Shown here piece by piece: positions 17,451 through 26,285 of a stretch of 64,000 nucleotides of DNA (position 1 is its first letter; each line of letters starts with the position of its first letter). This stretch comes from JBFLXR01 sp040757065 (GTDB taxonomy: Bacteria; Pseudomonadota; Gammaproteobacteria; Burkholderiales; Gallionellaceae), in the NCBI GenBank assembly GCA_040757065.1, contig JBFLXR010000010.1:20004-84003 (forward strand). Reading direction: 5' to 3'. The position numbers and the translations under genes are program-made. Under the pieces are notes generated by a model. That model was not told where the DNA came from and did no database searches. It saw only the letters and a list, made by a program, of their open reading frames with translations.

Positions 17451-19456
17451 ACGCTCTCGCCCTCCGAGCTTTTCTTCGGCGGCAGCAAGAATTCGCCCGG
17501 CATACGCAAGAAACGTCGTAACAAACCGGAAAGCAACTGCCTGCCCTGCTCGAACGTAACCTGCCGCGCCTTGAGCGCCACCGTCAAAGCCAGCGTAAAG
17601 CTGACCAGCAAGTTCACCATACCGATCAGCAGCACACCGAGCAGCGAAACCAGCACTAACGACCACTCGACGCCGAAATCCAGTGCTGTCACAGAAAATC
17701 CGAGATAGGCACCGGAAAAGGTAATGTGCCGAATATCGAAAGGCAGACCGAACAATACTCCGATGGCCGCCATGCCGCCGAGCAGCAATCCGAAATAAAA
17801 ATTACCGGCCAGCGCCCCCAGATTGTGCCGAACATATTCAGCCACCCGAATTGCACCGCGTTTACCGAACAAGCGTTTCATCCAGCGCGCCTGCTGCAAG
17901 CGTTCCGGGATCTGATTATAGGTTGCCAGATTATCGTAATAACCGGCAATCAAGCCCGACAGAAACAGACAAACTCCGGCAATCGCTGCATAAAACAGCG
18001 TGAGCCCGAGCGGGTTGATGCTTTCCAGCAAAGCACCCGCCTTTTCAGGGGTAACAAAGTGCTGCCCAGTAGCGAGGTGAATGGCACTGCCGATCAGAAC
18101 GGACACCGGAATGACCACGCCGACATTGCCAAGAATCGCCACCATCTGACTGCGCACCGTCCGAGCAATGAGCGTTATCAAACTTTCCAGATCGCGTGTT
18201 TTCCCAGTAGCCTCGCCGATACTGGCGGCAATAGCGGCCGCCGTCATGGCTGGCTGTTTGGTCGCCACCGTAAAACCCAGAATGTGGATCAGCATAAAGC
18301 CAAGCGAATAATTCAGAGAAAAAACGATCGCTTCGTTCAGCGGAGCAAGGTGCAGTTTGGCGTAAAACACCTTGCACAGCGCCATAAAGCCGATTACCAA
18401 ACCGCCGCCCATCGCCGAACGCAGCATATCGAAATACTCAGAGCGGGTGGAAGTAATGTAATGTTCGCCGCGCTGGCTTGCATTCTCGGTTACCCGGACG
18501 GACAATAAATCCAGATTCTGACGCAGGTGGTCGTATAAATTGTTCTTGCGGTTTTCCTCGCGCACCAACTCGCAAGTCAGCTCGACCGCGCGCAAAAACA
18601 AATTTTCCTCTTCCTCCGGCGAACGCCATGCCACCAGCAAGGCGAGTATTTTCTCCATCCGGTCGAGATTCTGCGTCAGGCGGCGTATCTTAAAGGTCAG
18701 AGTAATACTGGTACCGTTTTGCAGTGCCGTTTTCTGAATTCTGTGTGTTAAATCATGGCATTGACCGATCAGCACCAGCAATTGCTTCTCGTCGTAAATC
18801 GGCACATCCGAATCGCGCAGCCAATTCCGATATTCGGTCAAAAATGTCTGCATTTCAACATTCAGGCTGAGAAATGGCGATTCGAATTTCTCCAGACTGG
18901 CTTCGTTGCGCGACAACTCGGGGTCAAGACCAATGGCGGCAATCCGATACGACAGTGCGTTCAGCGCTTCCAGCATCTCGTTGCGCGTGTGTATCAGCGC
19001 ATCGTGCCCCTCGACATGATGCAAATGCAGAGAAGCATGCAAACGCTCCCAAGTTTCACGGGAAATATTGCCCAACCACTCGAAATCGTCCGGCCGGGAA
19101 AAGATGATGTCGATCATTCCTTTCAGATAGGCCGGATCGCGCACCATCGGCAACACCCGGTGAGAAATACGGCGGAACAGTTCGGAAAAGAAACCGCTGT
19201 TCGGCAAAATTCCCGCTTCGGCATACAGGCTAACTTGCCGACCGCCTTCCAGCACGCCCATCAGAACTTTCCGCAGCCCCTGACGGTACGGCACATTGCC
19301 TTCCAGCAAGACGCACAAATCGGCCATGCGGTGCTCTACCCGTTCGATATCTTCGGCATGCGCCGGACGAATGGCGCGCACCACATCGGTCATAGCCGCA
19401 ACCGGATCGACATCCGGCAGCAAACAACGTTGCAAAGCTTGTTCGATTCTTTTCAT
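17447..19456 (-). CDS. SpecificRecomb/Gcr-family membrane protein
   Basis: 669 residues. The first roughly 330 residues are soluble and helical. The C-terminal half has several membrane segments, including LVIGFMALCKVFYAK, LGFMLIHILGFTVA, NVGVVIPVSVLIGSA and LFYAAIAGVCLFLSGLIAGYY. This matches the betaproteobacterial family labelled 'site-specific recombinase' after a gonococcal Gcr report. The sequence shows no tyrosine- or serine-recombinase catalytic motif, so the name should be treated as historical; a membrane role is more likely. It is convergent with hpnE and ends in a charged tail. Confidence 0.8.
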   Translation of the reverse strand: MKRIEQALQRCLLPDVDPVAAMTDVVRAIRPAHAEDIERVEHRMADLCVLLEGNVPYRQGLRKVLMGVLEGGRQVSLYAEAGILPNSGFFSELFRRISHRVLPMVRDPAYLKGMIDIIFSRPDDFEWLGNISRETWERLHASLHLHHVEGHDALIHTRNEMLEALNALSYRIAAIGLDPELSRNEASLEKFESPFLSLNVEMQTFLTEYRNWLRDSDVPIYDEKQLLVLIGQCHDLTHRIQKTALQNGTSITLTFKIRRLTQNLDRMEKILALLVAWRSPEEEENLFLRAVELTCELVREENRKNNLYDHLRQNLDLLSVRVTENASQRGEHYITSTRSEYFDMLRSAMGGGLVIGFMALCKVFYAKLHLAPLNEAIVFSLNYSLGFMLIHILGFTVATKQPAMTAAAIAASIGEATGKTRDLESLITLIARTVRSQMVAILGNVGVVIPVSVLIGSAIHLATGQHFVTPEKAGALLESINPLGLTLFYAAIAGVCLFLSGLIAGYYDNLATYNQIPERLQQARWMKRLFGKRGAIRVAEYVRHNLGALAGNFYFGLLLGGMAAIGVLFGLPFDIRHITFSGAYLGFSVTALDFGVEWSLVLVSLLGVLLIGMVNLLVSFTLALTVALKARQVTFEQGRQLLSGLLRRFLRMPGEFLLPPKKSSEGESV

Positions 19457-19482
19457 CTGTTCAGTTCAACGATTACAAACCC

Positions 19483-20229
19483 TCAGGCAGGCTGCGCCGC
19501 GCGCTGACGACGCGCCTCATACAAGAATACCCCGGTGCTCACCGAAACATTCAAGCTTTCCACGCTGCCCATCATCGGGATACGAACCAATTCATCGCAA
19601 GTCTCGCGGGTCAGGCGACGCAAGCCTTCGCCTTCTGCGCCCAGTACAATCGCCAATGGGCCAGCGTGGCGAAAACCGTGCAAATCGCCCTCTGCTTCGC
19701 CGTCCGCCCCGATTACCCAAATGCCCCGCTCCTGCAATTCGCGCAGAGTACGCGCCAGATTGGTTACCGTCACATACGGCACGGTTTCCGCCGCACCGCA
19801 GGCCACTTTTTCCACCGTCGCATTAATCCCCACAGCACGATCTTTAGGCGCAATCACCGCATGTACACCGAAGGCATCGGCGCTACGCAGGCAGGCGCCC
19901 AAATTGTGCGGATCCTGTACCCCATCCAGCACCAGCAACAAAGCCGGCTCAGTCAGTGTATCCAGTACATCGTCCAGATGCTGCACGCGCTGCGCGGCAT
20001 TCACACGCGCAACCACCCCTTGGTGGCGCGCACTGCCGGCCATCCCATCCAAACGCTTTCCGTCCACCGGAATCACCCGTACGCCCTGCGCTTCGGCAGA
20101 TTTTAACAGGTCGCGCATACGCGGATCGCGCCGCTGACCATCGACATAAACCTCCAGAATACTCTCGGCGTTCTGTCGGATGCGCGCGTTCACGGCATGA
20201 AAGCCGTGAATCAGTCTCATTTCAGCCAT
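19483..20229 (-). CDS. rlmB: 23S rRNA (guanosine-2251-2'-O)-methyltransferase
   Basis: 248 residues, SPOUT/TrmH class. The N-terminal substrate-binding domain (LIHGFHAVNARIR) is followed by the knotted SAM-binding core with motif 1 (LDGVQDPHNLGACLRSAD), motif 2 (IVLGAEGEGLRRLTRETCD) and motif 3 (PMMGSVESLNVSVSTGVFLYE). It 2'-O-methylates G2251 of 23S rRNA. The gene starts 1 base after the rnr stop, the same order as rnr-rlmB in E. coli. Confidence 0.96.
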   Translation of the reverse strand: MAEMRLIHGFHAVNARIRQNAESILEVYVDGQRRDPRMRDLLKSAEAQGVRVIPVDGKRLDGMAGSARHQGVVARVNAAQRVQHLDDVLDTLTEPALLLVLDGVQDPHNLGACLRSADAFGVHAVIAPKDRAVGINATVEKVACGAAETVPYVTVTNLARTLRELQERGIWVIGADGEAEGDLHGFRHAGPLAIVLGAEGEGLRRLTRETCDELVRIPMMGSVESLNVSVSTGVFLYEARRQRAAQPA

Positions 20230-20230
20230 G

Positions 20231-22435
20231 TTACTTCTTGCCTTTCTTTTTAGGGGTCAGCGCGGTCTTTTCATCGACCAACACAAAATCAATCTTGGTG
20301 CTTTCCATGTCCACCCGCACAACCTTGACCCGCACGCGATCACCTAAACGGTAACGCTTGCCGGTGCGTTCTCCCAGCATCTGGTGTTTAGCCGCATCGA
20401 AATGGAAGTAATCTGCACCCAACTCGGAAACATGTACCAGCCCCTCAATATACAAATCGTCCAGTGCGACGAATAAACCGAAGCCCGTCACCGAAGACAC
20501 GGTTCCATCGAACACACTACCGAGATGGTCGCGAATATAGAAACATTTCAGCCATGCCTCAACATCGCGGGTGGCCTCGTCGGCACGACGCTCAGTCTGC
20601 GAGCAGTGTAAGCCGAGTTCGTCCCACTTGCGCGCGGGCTGATACTGCTTCTTTTGCAGCACGGCCTTAATTGCGCGGTGAACCAACAAATCGGGATAAC
20701 GTCTGATCGGCGAAGTGAAATGCGCGTACGCCTCGTACCCCAACCCGAAATGGCCGGTATTGTCCGGGCTATACATTGCCTGACGCAACGAGCGCAGCAT
20801 CACCGTTTGCAGCAGTCCGGCATCGGGTCGTTCCCGGATGCGTTTCAACAGCTTAGAATAATCCGCTGCCTGCGGTTCGTCGCCGCCGCCCAGTTGGAGA
20901 CCGAATTCTTTCAAAAATTCGCGCACCGCATCCAGCTTCTCAGGCGTCGGCCCTTCGTGAATACGGTACAACACCGGGTGACCGTTTTCATGCAGATAAT
21001 CCGCCGCACAGACGTTCGCCGCCAGCATGCACTCTTCGATCAAACGATGCGCATCGTTGCGCACCAACGGCTCGATGCGCTCGATTTTGCCCTGATCGTT
21101 GAAGATCATTTGAGTTTCGACCGTTTCGAAATCGATCGCGCCGCGTTTTTCGCGCGCACGCAGCAACACATGGAACAATCCGTACAAATTCTGGATATGC
21201 GGCAACACCGAAGTGAATTGCTGCGCCTCCGTCCCGGCCGGGTCGGCCAGCATTGCAGCCACCTGCGTATACGTCAGACGTGCGTGCGAGAACATCACCG
21301 AGGGATAAAAACGGTATTTCTTGATTTGCCCGGTCGCACTGATAACCATGTCGCAGACCATGCAAAGACGATTCACCTTCGGGTTCAGTGAACACAAACC
21401 ATTAGACAACTCTTCCGGCAGCATAGGAATCACCCGGCGCGGGAAATACACCGAATTGCCGCGATTAATCGCTTCGACATCCAGCGGATCGTTCGGCTTT
21501 ACATAATGACTCACATCGGCAATGGCCACGACCAACCGGAAACCCTTGCCTTGCGGCTCGCAGTACACCGCATCGTCGAAATCGCGGGCCGTCTCACCAT
21601 CGATAGTCACTAACGGTAAATGGCGCACATCCTCACGCCCCGCCCAATCGTCGGGCTGGACTTCGGGCGCAAATTTCTCGGCCTGATGCTTGGCATCGCG
21701 CGGAAACTCATGCGGCAAGTCGTGCTTACGCAAAGCAATCTCGATTTCCATGCCCGGATCGGCATAGTTGCCGAGCACTTCGACAATGCGCCCAATAGGC
21801 TGCGCATGCTTGCTGGGCTGTTGAATCAGTTCCAGCATCACCACCTGGCCAGGTTTCGCTCCACCCGATTCGCCCGGCGCCACCAAAATATCCTGGCTAA
21901 TGCGTCTATTCTCCGCAACGACGAACAAAATACCGTGTTCGTCATATAGGCGACCGACAAGGCGGTTATTCACGTGCTCCAGCACTTCGACGATACTGGC
22001 TTCACGACGACCGCGACGGTCGGTACCCGCCACGCGCACCATCACAATATCGCCATGCAGCACTTTATGCATTTCCCGTGCGCTCAGCATCAGATCGTCG
22101 CTGCCATCGTCCGGCTCAACAAAACCGAAGCCATCCGGGTGCCCCAGCACCTTGCCTTTAATCAAATCCAGCTTATCGACCACGCAAATCGCCCGACGGC
22201 GGTTGCGCATAATCTGACCGTCTCGCTCCATCGCCCGCAAGCGACGGATAAACAAGTCCACTTCTTCGTGCGTAATGTTCAATAACGCACACAAATCATC
22301 TTCATCGACCGGCACACCCTGCTCGGCCAAAATTTCCAATATAAATTCGCGACTTGGCAACGGATGCTCGTATTTCTCGCGTTCCCGCTCAAGAAACGGA
22401 TCCTGTAATCGCAAATTTTTTTTCTTCTTAGTCAT
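20231..22435 (-). CDS. rnr: Ribonuclease R
   Basis: 734 residues. Domain order: an N-terminal winged-helix region (about 20-85), cold-shock-like OB domains (85-250), the RNB exonuclease core with catalytic Asp cluster in IDGETARDFDDAVYCEP (about 275), and a C-terminal S1 domain (GTVSSVTGFGLFVALDDLYIEGLVHVSE, split here for length: VSSVTGFGLFVAL then EGLVHVSELG) before a Lys-rich tail (LTPKKKGKK). RNase R degrades structured RNA 3'-5' and helps in rRNA quality control. Its start codon overlaps the -35 box of the divergent tRNA-Leu promoter. Confidence 0.96.
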   Translation of the reverse strand: MTKKKKNLRLQDPFLEREREKYEHPLPSREFILEILAEQGVPVDEDDLCALLNITHEEVDLFIRRLRAMERDGQIMRNRRRAICVVDKLDLIKGKVLGHPDGFGFVEPDDGSDDLMLSAREMHKVLHGDIVMVRVAGTDRRGRREASIVEVLEHVNNRLVGRLYDEHGILFVVAENRRISQDILVAPGESGGAKPGQVVMLELIQQPSKHAQPIGRIVEVLGNYADPGMEIEIALRKHDLPHEFPRDAKHQAEKFAPEVQPDDWAGREDVRHLPLVTIDGETARDFDDAVYCEPQGKGFRLVVAIADVSHYVKPNDPLDVEAINRGNSVYFPRRVIPMLPEELSNGLCSLNPKVNRLCMVCDMVISATGQIKKYRFYPSVMFSHARLTYTQVAAMLADPAGTEAQQFTSVLPHIQNLYGLFHVLLRAREKRGAIDFETVETQMIFNDQGKIERIEPLVRNDAHRLIEECMLAANVCAADYLHENGHPVLYRIHEGPTPEKLDAVREFLKEFGLQLGGGDEPQAADYSKLLKRIRERPDAGLLQTVMLRSLRQAMYSPDNTGHFGLGYEAYAHFTSPIRRYPDLLVHRAIKAVLQKKQYQPARKWDELGLHCSQTERRADEATRDVEAWLKCFYIRDHLGSVFDGTVSSVTGFGLFVALDDLYIEGLVHVSELGADYFHFDAAKHQMLGERTGKRYRLGDRVRVKVVRVDMESTKIDFVLVDEKTALTPKKKGKK

Positions 22436-22463
22436 TGACAGACCATCCTATAACAATTATATT
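22435..22463 (+). promoter_or_regulatory. Near-consensus promoter for tRNA-Leu
   Basis: TTGACA at 22435-22440, a 17-base spacer and TATATT at 22458-22463, followed by a GC-rich discriminator (CCGCGGCC). The tRNA 5' end lies about 24 bases beyond. The GC-rich discriminator is typical of stringently controlled stable-RNA promoters. The -35 box overlaps the rnr start codon. Confidence 0.75.
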
Positions 22464-22486
22464 CCGCGGCCTCAAGCAATCTGATT

Positions 22487-22573
22487 GCCCAGATGGCGGA
22501 ATTGGTAGACGCACTAGGTTCAGGTCCTAGCGGTGGCAACACTGTGGAGGTTCGAGTCCTCTTCTGGGCACCA
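22487..22573 (+). tRNA. tRNA-Leu (anticodon CAG), CCA encoded
   Basis: A complete 87-base class II tRNA. The acceptor stem GCCCAGA pairs with TCTGGGC followed by CCA. The D-arm holds GGCGGAATTGGTAGAC, the anticodon loop is TTCAGGT (CAG), a long variable arm (GGTGGCAACACTGT) marks leucine, and the T-loop is GGTTCGAGTCC. A strong promoter lies upstream and a terminator downstream. The region after it is accessory DNA. Confidence 0.97.
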
Positions 22574-22583
22574 ACACACGAAG

Positions 22584-22613
22584 GGAACGTATTAATTCTA
22601 CGTTCCTTTTTTT
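22584..22613 (+). terminator. Rho-independent terminator of tRNA-Leu
   Basis: An eight-pair stem GGAACGTA / TACGTTCC with a seven-base loop, followed directly by seven T residues. It begins about 10 bases after the tRNA CCA end. Confidence 0.88.
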
Positions 22614-22964
22614 GTTTTTGTAAAACGCGCATACCAAAATCTATACCCAAAATTTCGCCCTGCAAGAAAAGCTTTTTCACACCAAATACACACAGAGCTG
22701 CCTCTCTCACAACAGAGCGCCCCTTACAAACAAACAAAACAGATTTCATTAATACCAGCCAGAAGTTTCTAACGTCGCGAATTGCAACGTTGCAAGAATA
22801 ACACTTATACGCCTGTCACAGTTGTAAAGCACCGATTTTTCCAGAGATTTAATATATCGTGAACGTACTATTGATTCAGAAACCTCATTCCGCCAAGGTC
22901 CCTCTAGTAACTCAATTCGCGCCCCGATCAGACTTCATTTTAAGGTAGACCATGTACTGTCTGG
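22614..22964. other. AT-rich intergenic stretch, no gene seen
   Basis: About 350 bases between the tRNA-Leu terminator and the stop of the minus-strand orphan gene. No frame has a plausible start and codon usage; open frames here are shadows of the tRNA. Runs of A and T are frequent. It may be the scar of an element integrated at the tRNA 3' end, but no second tRNA-Leu repeat was found. Confidence 0.5.
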
Positions 22965-23705
22965 TTACTTGCCGAATACTGTATTCATGGCAACCTGAAC
23001 TTGGTACCAATTTGTTCTATGTGGCACGAATTGGTTGCGTAGCCAATTCAGAATTGCCGCTCGTGTCTCCCCCATAGAAACTGTGGCAGAACATTCAATT
23101 TCATCAAACAACAAATTACAAAACATCAAGATTGATTTACTGAAGTCATCACATGATTCTGTAGCCTGCCCTTGTGTTGCCGTATACTTCACATCGGAGT
23201 CCACACTGGGTGAAGTTAAATTCCATCCCCAATGCATTTCATGCTCGTCACTCCAAATCCAGATTCTTGGATGGGTCGAAAAATCACAATCACTCCAATT
23301 CAACTGTCGTGAAATTAACCAATCCGTAGCAATATCGTGAGCATCCCAAATGGGATCATCTAAATCATATCTGTCATTGGCTTTCTTTAACCATTCAGAC
23401 CAGAACTGGTGAAACTCTTGAATACCCTCATCCGACAGGTATCTGCGTAATCCATTCGGCACAGGCTCTAAAGCATAAGGAGCCGCATCTCCCAACGCTA
23501 GCAACATTTCCCCAACATACGTACGCACACCTCGAACAGAGCTTTCTGTTTCAATCCCAGCGGGCACCCGATTATTGGTTTTAACAGCCTCAAGCAAGCG
23601 ACATTGAATGGTATCGATCCAGCAATATCCATCAGTATGTATCAGCCAAGAGCTCGAACCTCGTGCAATCTCATCTGGATTTAGCAATTGAAAGTTGATT
23701 TTCAT
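22965..23705 (-). CDS. Hypothetical protein, possibly DUF5984-like
   Basis: 246 residues, acidic, soluble, no signal or membrane segment. The N-terminus reads like a self-contained domain with WLIHTDGYCWIDT; the centre has many aromatic residues (HPRIWIWSDEHEMHWGWN). That pattern recalls DUF5984 proteins, some of which sit next to toxin or immunity genes, but I cannot confirm it. AT-richer than its neighbours, in the accessory stretch downstream of tRNA-Leu. No partner gene overlaps it, and the nearest gene upstream is a small membrane protein 270 bases away. Function unknown. Confidence 0.6.
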   Translation of the reverse strand: MKINFQLLNPDEIARGSSSWLIHTDGYCWIDTIQCRLLEAVKTNNRVPAGIETESSVRGVRTYVGEMLLALGDAAPYALEPVPNGLRRYLSDEGIQEFHQFWSEWLKKANDRYDLDDPIWDAHDIATDWLISRQLNWSDCDFSTHPRIWIWSDEHEMHWGWNLTSPSVDSDVKYTATQGQATESCDDFSKSILMFCNLLFDEIECSATVSMGETRAAILNWLRNQFVPHRTNWYQVQVAMNTVFGK

Positions 23706-23974
23706 TACACTTTCTGACCGGTCATAGCCCTTAGCAGTTCAACTATGCACAACCGAACGGACACTCATTCGCATTCTCTATACGCCTTGAAAACTCATAG
23801 GCATCTATCACGGTAAATATAGTACCAAATATAGGGATTATCTTTAAAATCACCCCGCCAACTGATCCAGCTCTTGCAGCTATTTTTGCCGCCATATTCC
23901 AAGCCAGAATGATATTCGCCAGCCCCTATTGCTGCGCTTCAGCAGTAATCAATAACAGATAAATTGAGGTTGGA

Positions 23975-24295
23975 TCATAAATCTCCAGCAAACGCATTAA
24001 GCAATGGCAAAAGATTCATAAGAATACCCAATCCAATGGATATACGTAACCGCCTAGTCACTGCCGATGTCAGCTTATTGAGTTGATCATCTTCTGATGC
24101 TGGCAACCTGCCCATAGTTAGGCAATAAATCAGATACGCATCTGACAGCATCCAAACGAACGAGAAATACTTCCTTCCCAACAACTCAAGATTACTTTTC
24201 TTAGTGTAATTAAATAATTTACGCATTCCATGCATATACCAGAATCCAACCACTACCCATAGAACGACTACTAATTTTGTAACAAATAACAGCAT
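23975..24295 (-). CDS. Small membrane protein of unknown function
   Basis: 106 residues. Two hydrophobic segments are visible, MLLFVTKLVVVLWVVVGFWY at the N-terminus and ISIGLGILMNLLPLLNAFAG at the C-terminus. A middle region with aromatic residues (YFSFVWMLSDAYLIYCLTM) may form a third. The codon pattern is AT-rich and unlike the flanking core genes. No recognised family. It could be an orphan gene of the accessory segment next to tRNA-Leu; the coding call is moderate. Confidence 0.5.
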   Translation of the reverse strand: MLLFVTKLVVVLWVVVGFWYMHGMRKLFNYTKKSNLELLGRKYFSFVWMLSDAYLIYCLTMGRLPASEDDQLNKLTSAVTRRLRISIGLGILMNLLPLLNAFAGDL

Positions 24296-24717
24296 GCTTC
24301 CCCTAACTAATTATCAAATTGCCTTGTTGCCCCCCCACCACCAACTCGCAGAGTGGTTGCCAGTGGAAATACGAATGCACCTGTGACGAACCAATTCCCT
24401 TTATAACCCCATTAAGGAGCAAGACAAACACTTATATACACCTTTGCGTCCTGATGCCAACTGGACATTTGCCCATAAGAATAGACGCGGACACCTCAAC
24501 TCCCGCTTCTAAGCCCGCCTCTCTAGTCAAACCAACCCTTACATCAAGCTTATTCAGAAAGCCTTTTATCCGGCCAAGCGCCTTCGAAAACCATCCTCGT
24601 TGCGCCGCAATTGAATTTCATTAAAATTCGCCAGAAAAATAAGAACATCGCGAAATCCGGCAGCATCATGAATACCATCTTTTACGCTGCCGATAGCGAA
24701 TCCGCCTGAGCGCACCC
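24296..24717. other. Intergenic accessory stretch, no supported gene
   Basis: About 420 bases. The plus frame 24319-24624 has poor codon usage and no ribosome site. A minus frame ending near 24566 reads GGFAIGSVKDGIHDAAGFRD and looks partly protein-like, but it has no start of its own outside the DUF3025 gene, so it may be a decayed gene end. Nothing firm can be called. Confidence 0.4.
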
Positions 24718-25566
24718 CTAACTCTCCCGCCGATTGCGTCTGTCCGGGCGAAAATAGTCGGTATTGTCGAAAAACGCCTCTCGCTCGTTGCCTGTAAACC
24801 AGCCTGGATAGCCCAGCAGCGGCACCGGCGTAAGTTCTTTTGTGGAAAGACAGTGCGCCGGATTCGCAATGTAGTCTGCCAATCGCCGGTCGAGATAGGC
24901 GCATTTATCCGGTTCCGTCCACCCAAAAAACTGTGCATCGACCGGCAAAATCAGCCCCTGCCCGGTCACACCTAAATACGGATGTAATGCTTTCTCGCAA
25001 AGTCCGTGTCCGAAAATAAAGAATTGCATGCTTTTCGGCAAAACGGTGCGGCGCTCCCAGAATAGCTCTTTCCACTGAAAATTCTGCAACATGCCGGACA
25101 GCTCGCCCTCGGCCGAAGCCACCAGCACACCGGATTCGTCCAACAAAGTACACATATCGCGGACACCGCCGCGCCCGGAAGTGCCGGTGTTCCCCACTGC
25201 CGCGCCATGTTTCAATACATTGAAATGACGCGCATTAATCGCTGCCTTCGCACTGGGGTAACACATCCATATCAGTGCATTGAAGAAATCGTGCCAATTC
25301 TTCTCACGCGTTTGCACGCCTCCTGTAAGGTAGCAAAGCGGCTCGTATTGCTGTTCGGGCGGGAGCATCCCATGCCTTTGCGAAACGAAACGCAACAATT
25401 GGCCGCTCTCCGTTTCAATCGGCGCACTCCGCGCAGCGAGCAGTACATTCAATTGCTCCAGTGTCGGAAAATCGTCCTTTGCTAAGCGCTCGATCACGCC
25501 ATGCAACGGCTTCAGTAGCGGGGATGACAGCAACGCCTCACGATCCCAATCCGATAATTTCTGCAT
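24718..25566 (-). CDS. DUF3025 domain-containing protein
   Basis: 282 residues, cytoplasmic. Conserved segments match the DUF3025 pattern: EPLCYLTGGVQTREKNWHDF near residue 80, ALIWMCYPSAKAAINARHF, and a C-terminal ELTPVPLLGYPGWF. The family is widespread in beta- and gammaproteobacteria and has no established function. The product is full length. It marks the return of core-like codon use after the accessory stretch. The upstream region contains no clear partner on the same strand. Confidence 0.83.
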   Translation of the reverse strand: MQKLSDWDREALLSSPLLKPLHGVIERLAKDDFPTLEQLNVLLAARSAPIETESGQLLRFVSQRHGMLPPEQQYEPLCYLTGGVQTREKNWHDFFNALIWMCYPSAKAAINARHFNVLKHGAAVGNTGTSGRGGVRDMCTLLDESGVLVASAEGELSGMLQNFQWKELFWERRTVLPKSMQFFIFGHGLCEKALHPYLGVTGQGLILPVDAQFFGWTEPDKCAYLDRRLADYIANPAHCLSTKELTPVPLLGYPGWFTGNEREAFFDNTDYFRPDRRNRRES

Positions 25567-25746
25567 ATTCCTCTACCGTTTCCATCATATACCGATCCGT
25601 ATTTTACCCTGCAGCGAAACCAGATCATGCAGACCACCCACACCTACTGGGGAATGCTATTAGATTCTCACAAAACTTAGTGTCCCGCATTTGAGCAACT
25701 TCCGCTACAATCTCGCTCTTTTCAACCACCACTCAGGGAATCGAGC

Positions 25747-26022
25747 ATGAATCGCAAAGAACTCGTAGAAATCCTCGCCGACAAATCCGGCAAAAGCAAG
25801 GCCGATGCAGACCGCACACTGGGTCTGTTGATCGAAACCATTACCGAAGCGCTGGCCAAAGGCGAGGACGTATCTCTGGTCGGTTTTGGCACGTTCGGTG
25901 TTTCGGCCCGCGCTGCTCGCCAAGGGCGCAACCCCAAGACCGGCGAAACCATCCAAATCGCTGCCAGCCGCACCCCTGCTTTCAAAGCGGGTGCTGCATT
26001 GAAAGCCGCCGTTAACAAGTAA
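25747..26022 (+). CDS. hupB: HU family DNA-binding protein
   Basis: 91 residues, the usual HU size. N-terminal MNRKELVEILADKSGKSKAD forms the dimer helices; the DNA-binding beta-arm is seen in FGTFGVSARAARQGRNPKTGE, with the C-terminal helix ending AALKAAVNK. HU bends and compacts DNA and helps in replication and recombination. The IHF-alpha/beta signatures are absent. It is a single-gene unit with a hairpin downstream; a TACAAT -10-like box lies 40 bases upstream. Confidence 0.94.
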   Translation: MNRKELVEILADKSGKSKADADRTLGLLIETITEALAKGEDVSLVGFGTFGVSARAARQGRNPKTGETIQIAASRTPAFKAGAALKAAVNK

Positions 26023-26037
26023 GTTACCGGTTGCACC

Positions 26038-26070
26038 GCCGCACATTCGGTTCCGACATGTGCGGCCTTC
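26038..26070 (+). terminator. Hairpin after HU gene, likely terminator
   Basis: GCCGCACAT pairs with ATGTGCGGC across an 11-base loop that can itself partly pair (TCGG/CCGA). It starts 16 bases after the stop. The following tract is pyrimidine-rich (CTTCCCCTCT) rather than pure T, so termination strength is uncertain. Confidence 0.55.
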
Positions 26071-26152
26071 CCCTCTCCCCGATAATTTCTGTCTAAAACG
26101 CCCCTTCTGCTTAGGCTTGCCCGCTAGTGCGACCCGGTTACTGCCTGACTTA

Positions 26153-26184
26153 TTGTTGCATAACAACAACCGTACTCTCATAAT
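26153..26184 (+). promoter_or_regulatory. Candidate promoter and palindrome upstream of fumC
   Basis: A perfect odd palindrome TTGTTGCATAACAACAA occupies 26153-26169. Within it TTGCAT (26157-26162) is spaced 16 bases from CATAAT (26179-26184), a plausible weak promoter for fumC about 100 bases downstream. A regulator bound to the palindrome would cover the -35 box. Inference from pattern only. Confidence 0.35.
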
Positions 26185-26285
26185 GCCCTGATCCTGAGTG
26201 CAGCATTGCGCCATCAGTTAAGCCACTTCCAGAAAATCAATAAAACGAGGCCGCGCTGCACGCCGTTATTCCCTCGGAGGCACAT

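Noticed and set aside
17726..18508. Plus-strand open frame of 260 codons
   Set aside because: Antisense to the SpecificRecomb membrane-protein gene, no start context.
17447..19456. A genuine site-specific recombinase
   Set aside because: Despite the family's traditional name, no tyrosine- or serine-recombinase active-site motif is seen and half of the protein is in the membrane.
24319..24624. Plus-strand frame of 101 codons in the accessory stretch
   Set aside because: No ribosome site, Pro/Ser/Thr-rich random-looking sequence, no family.
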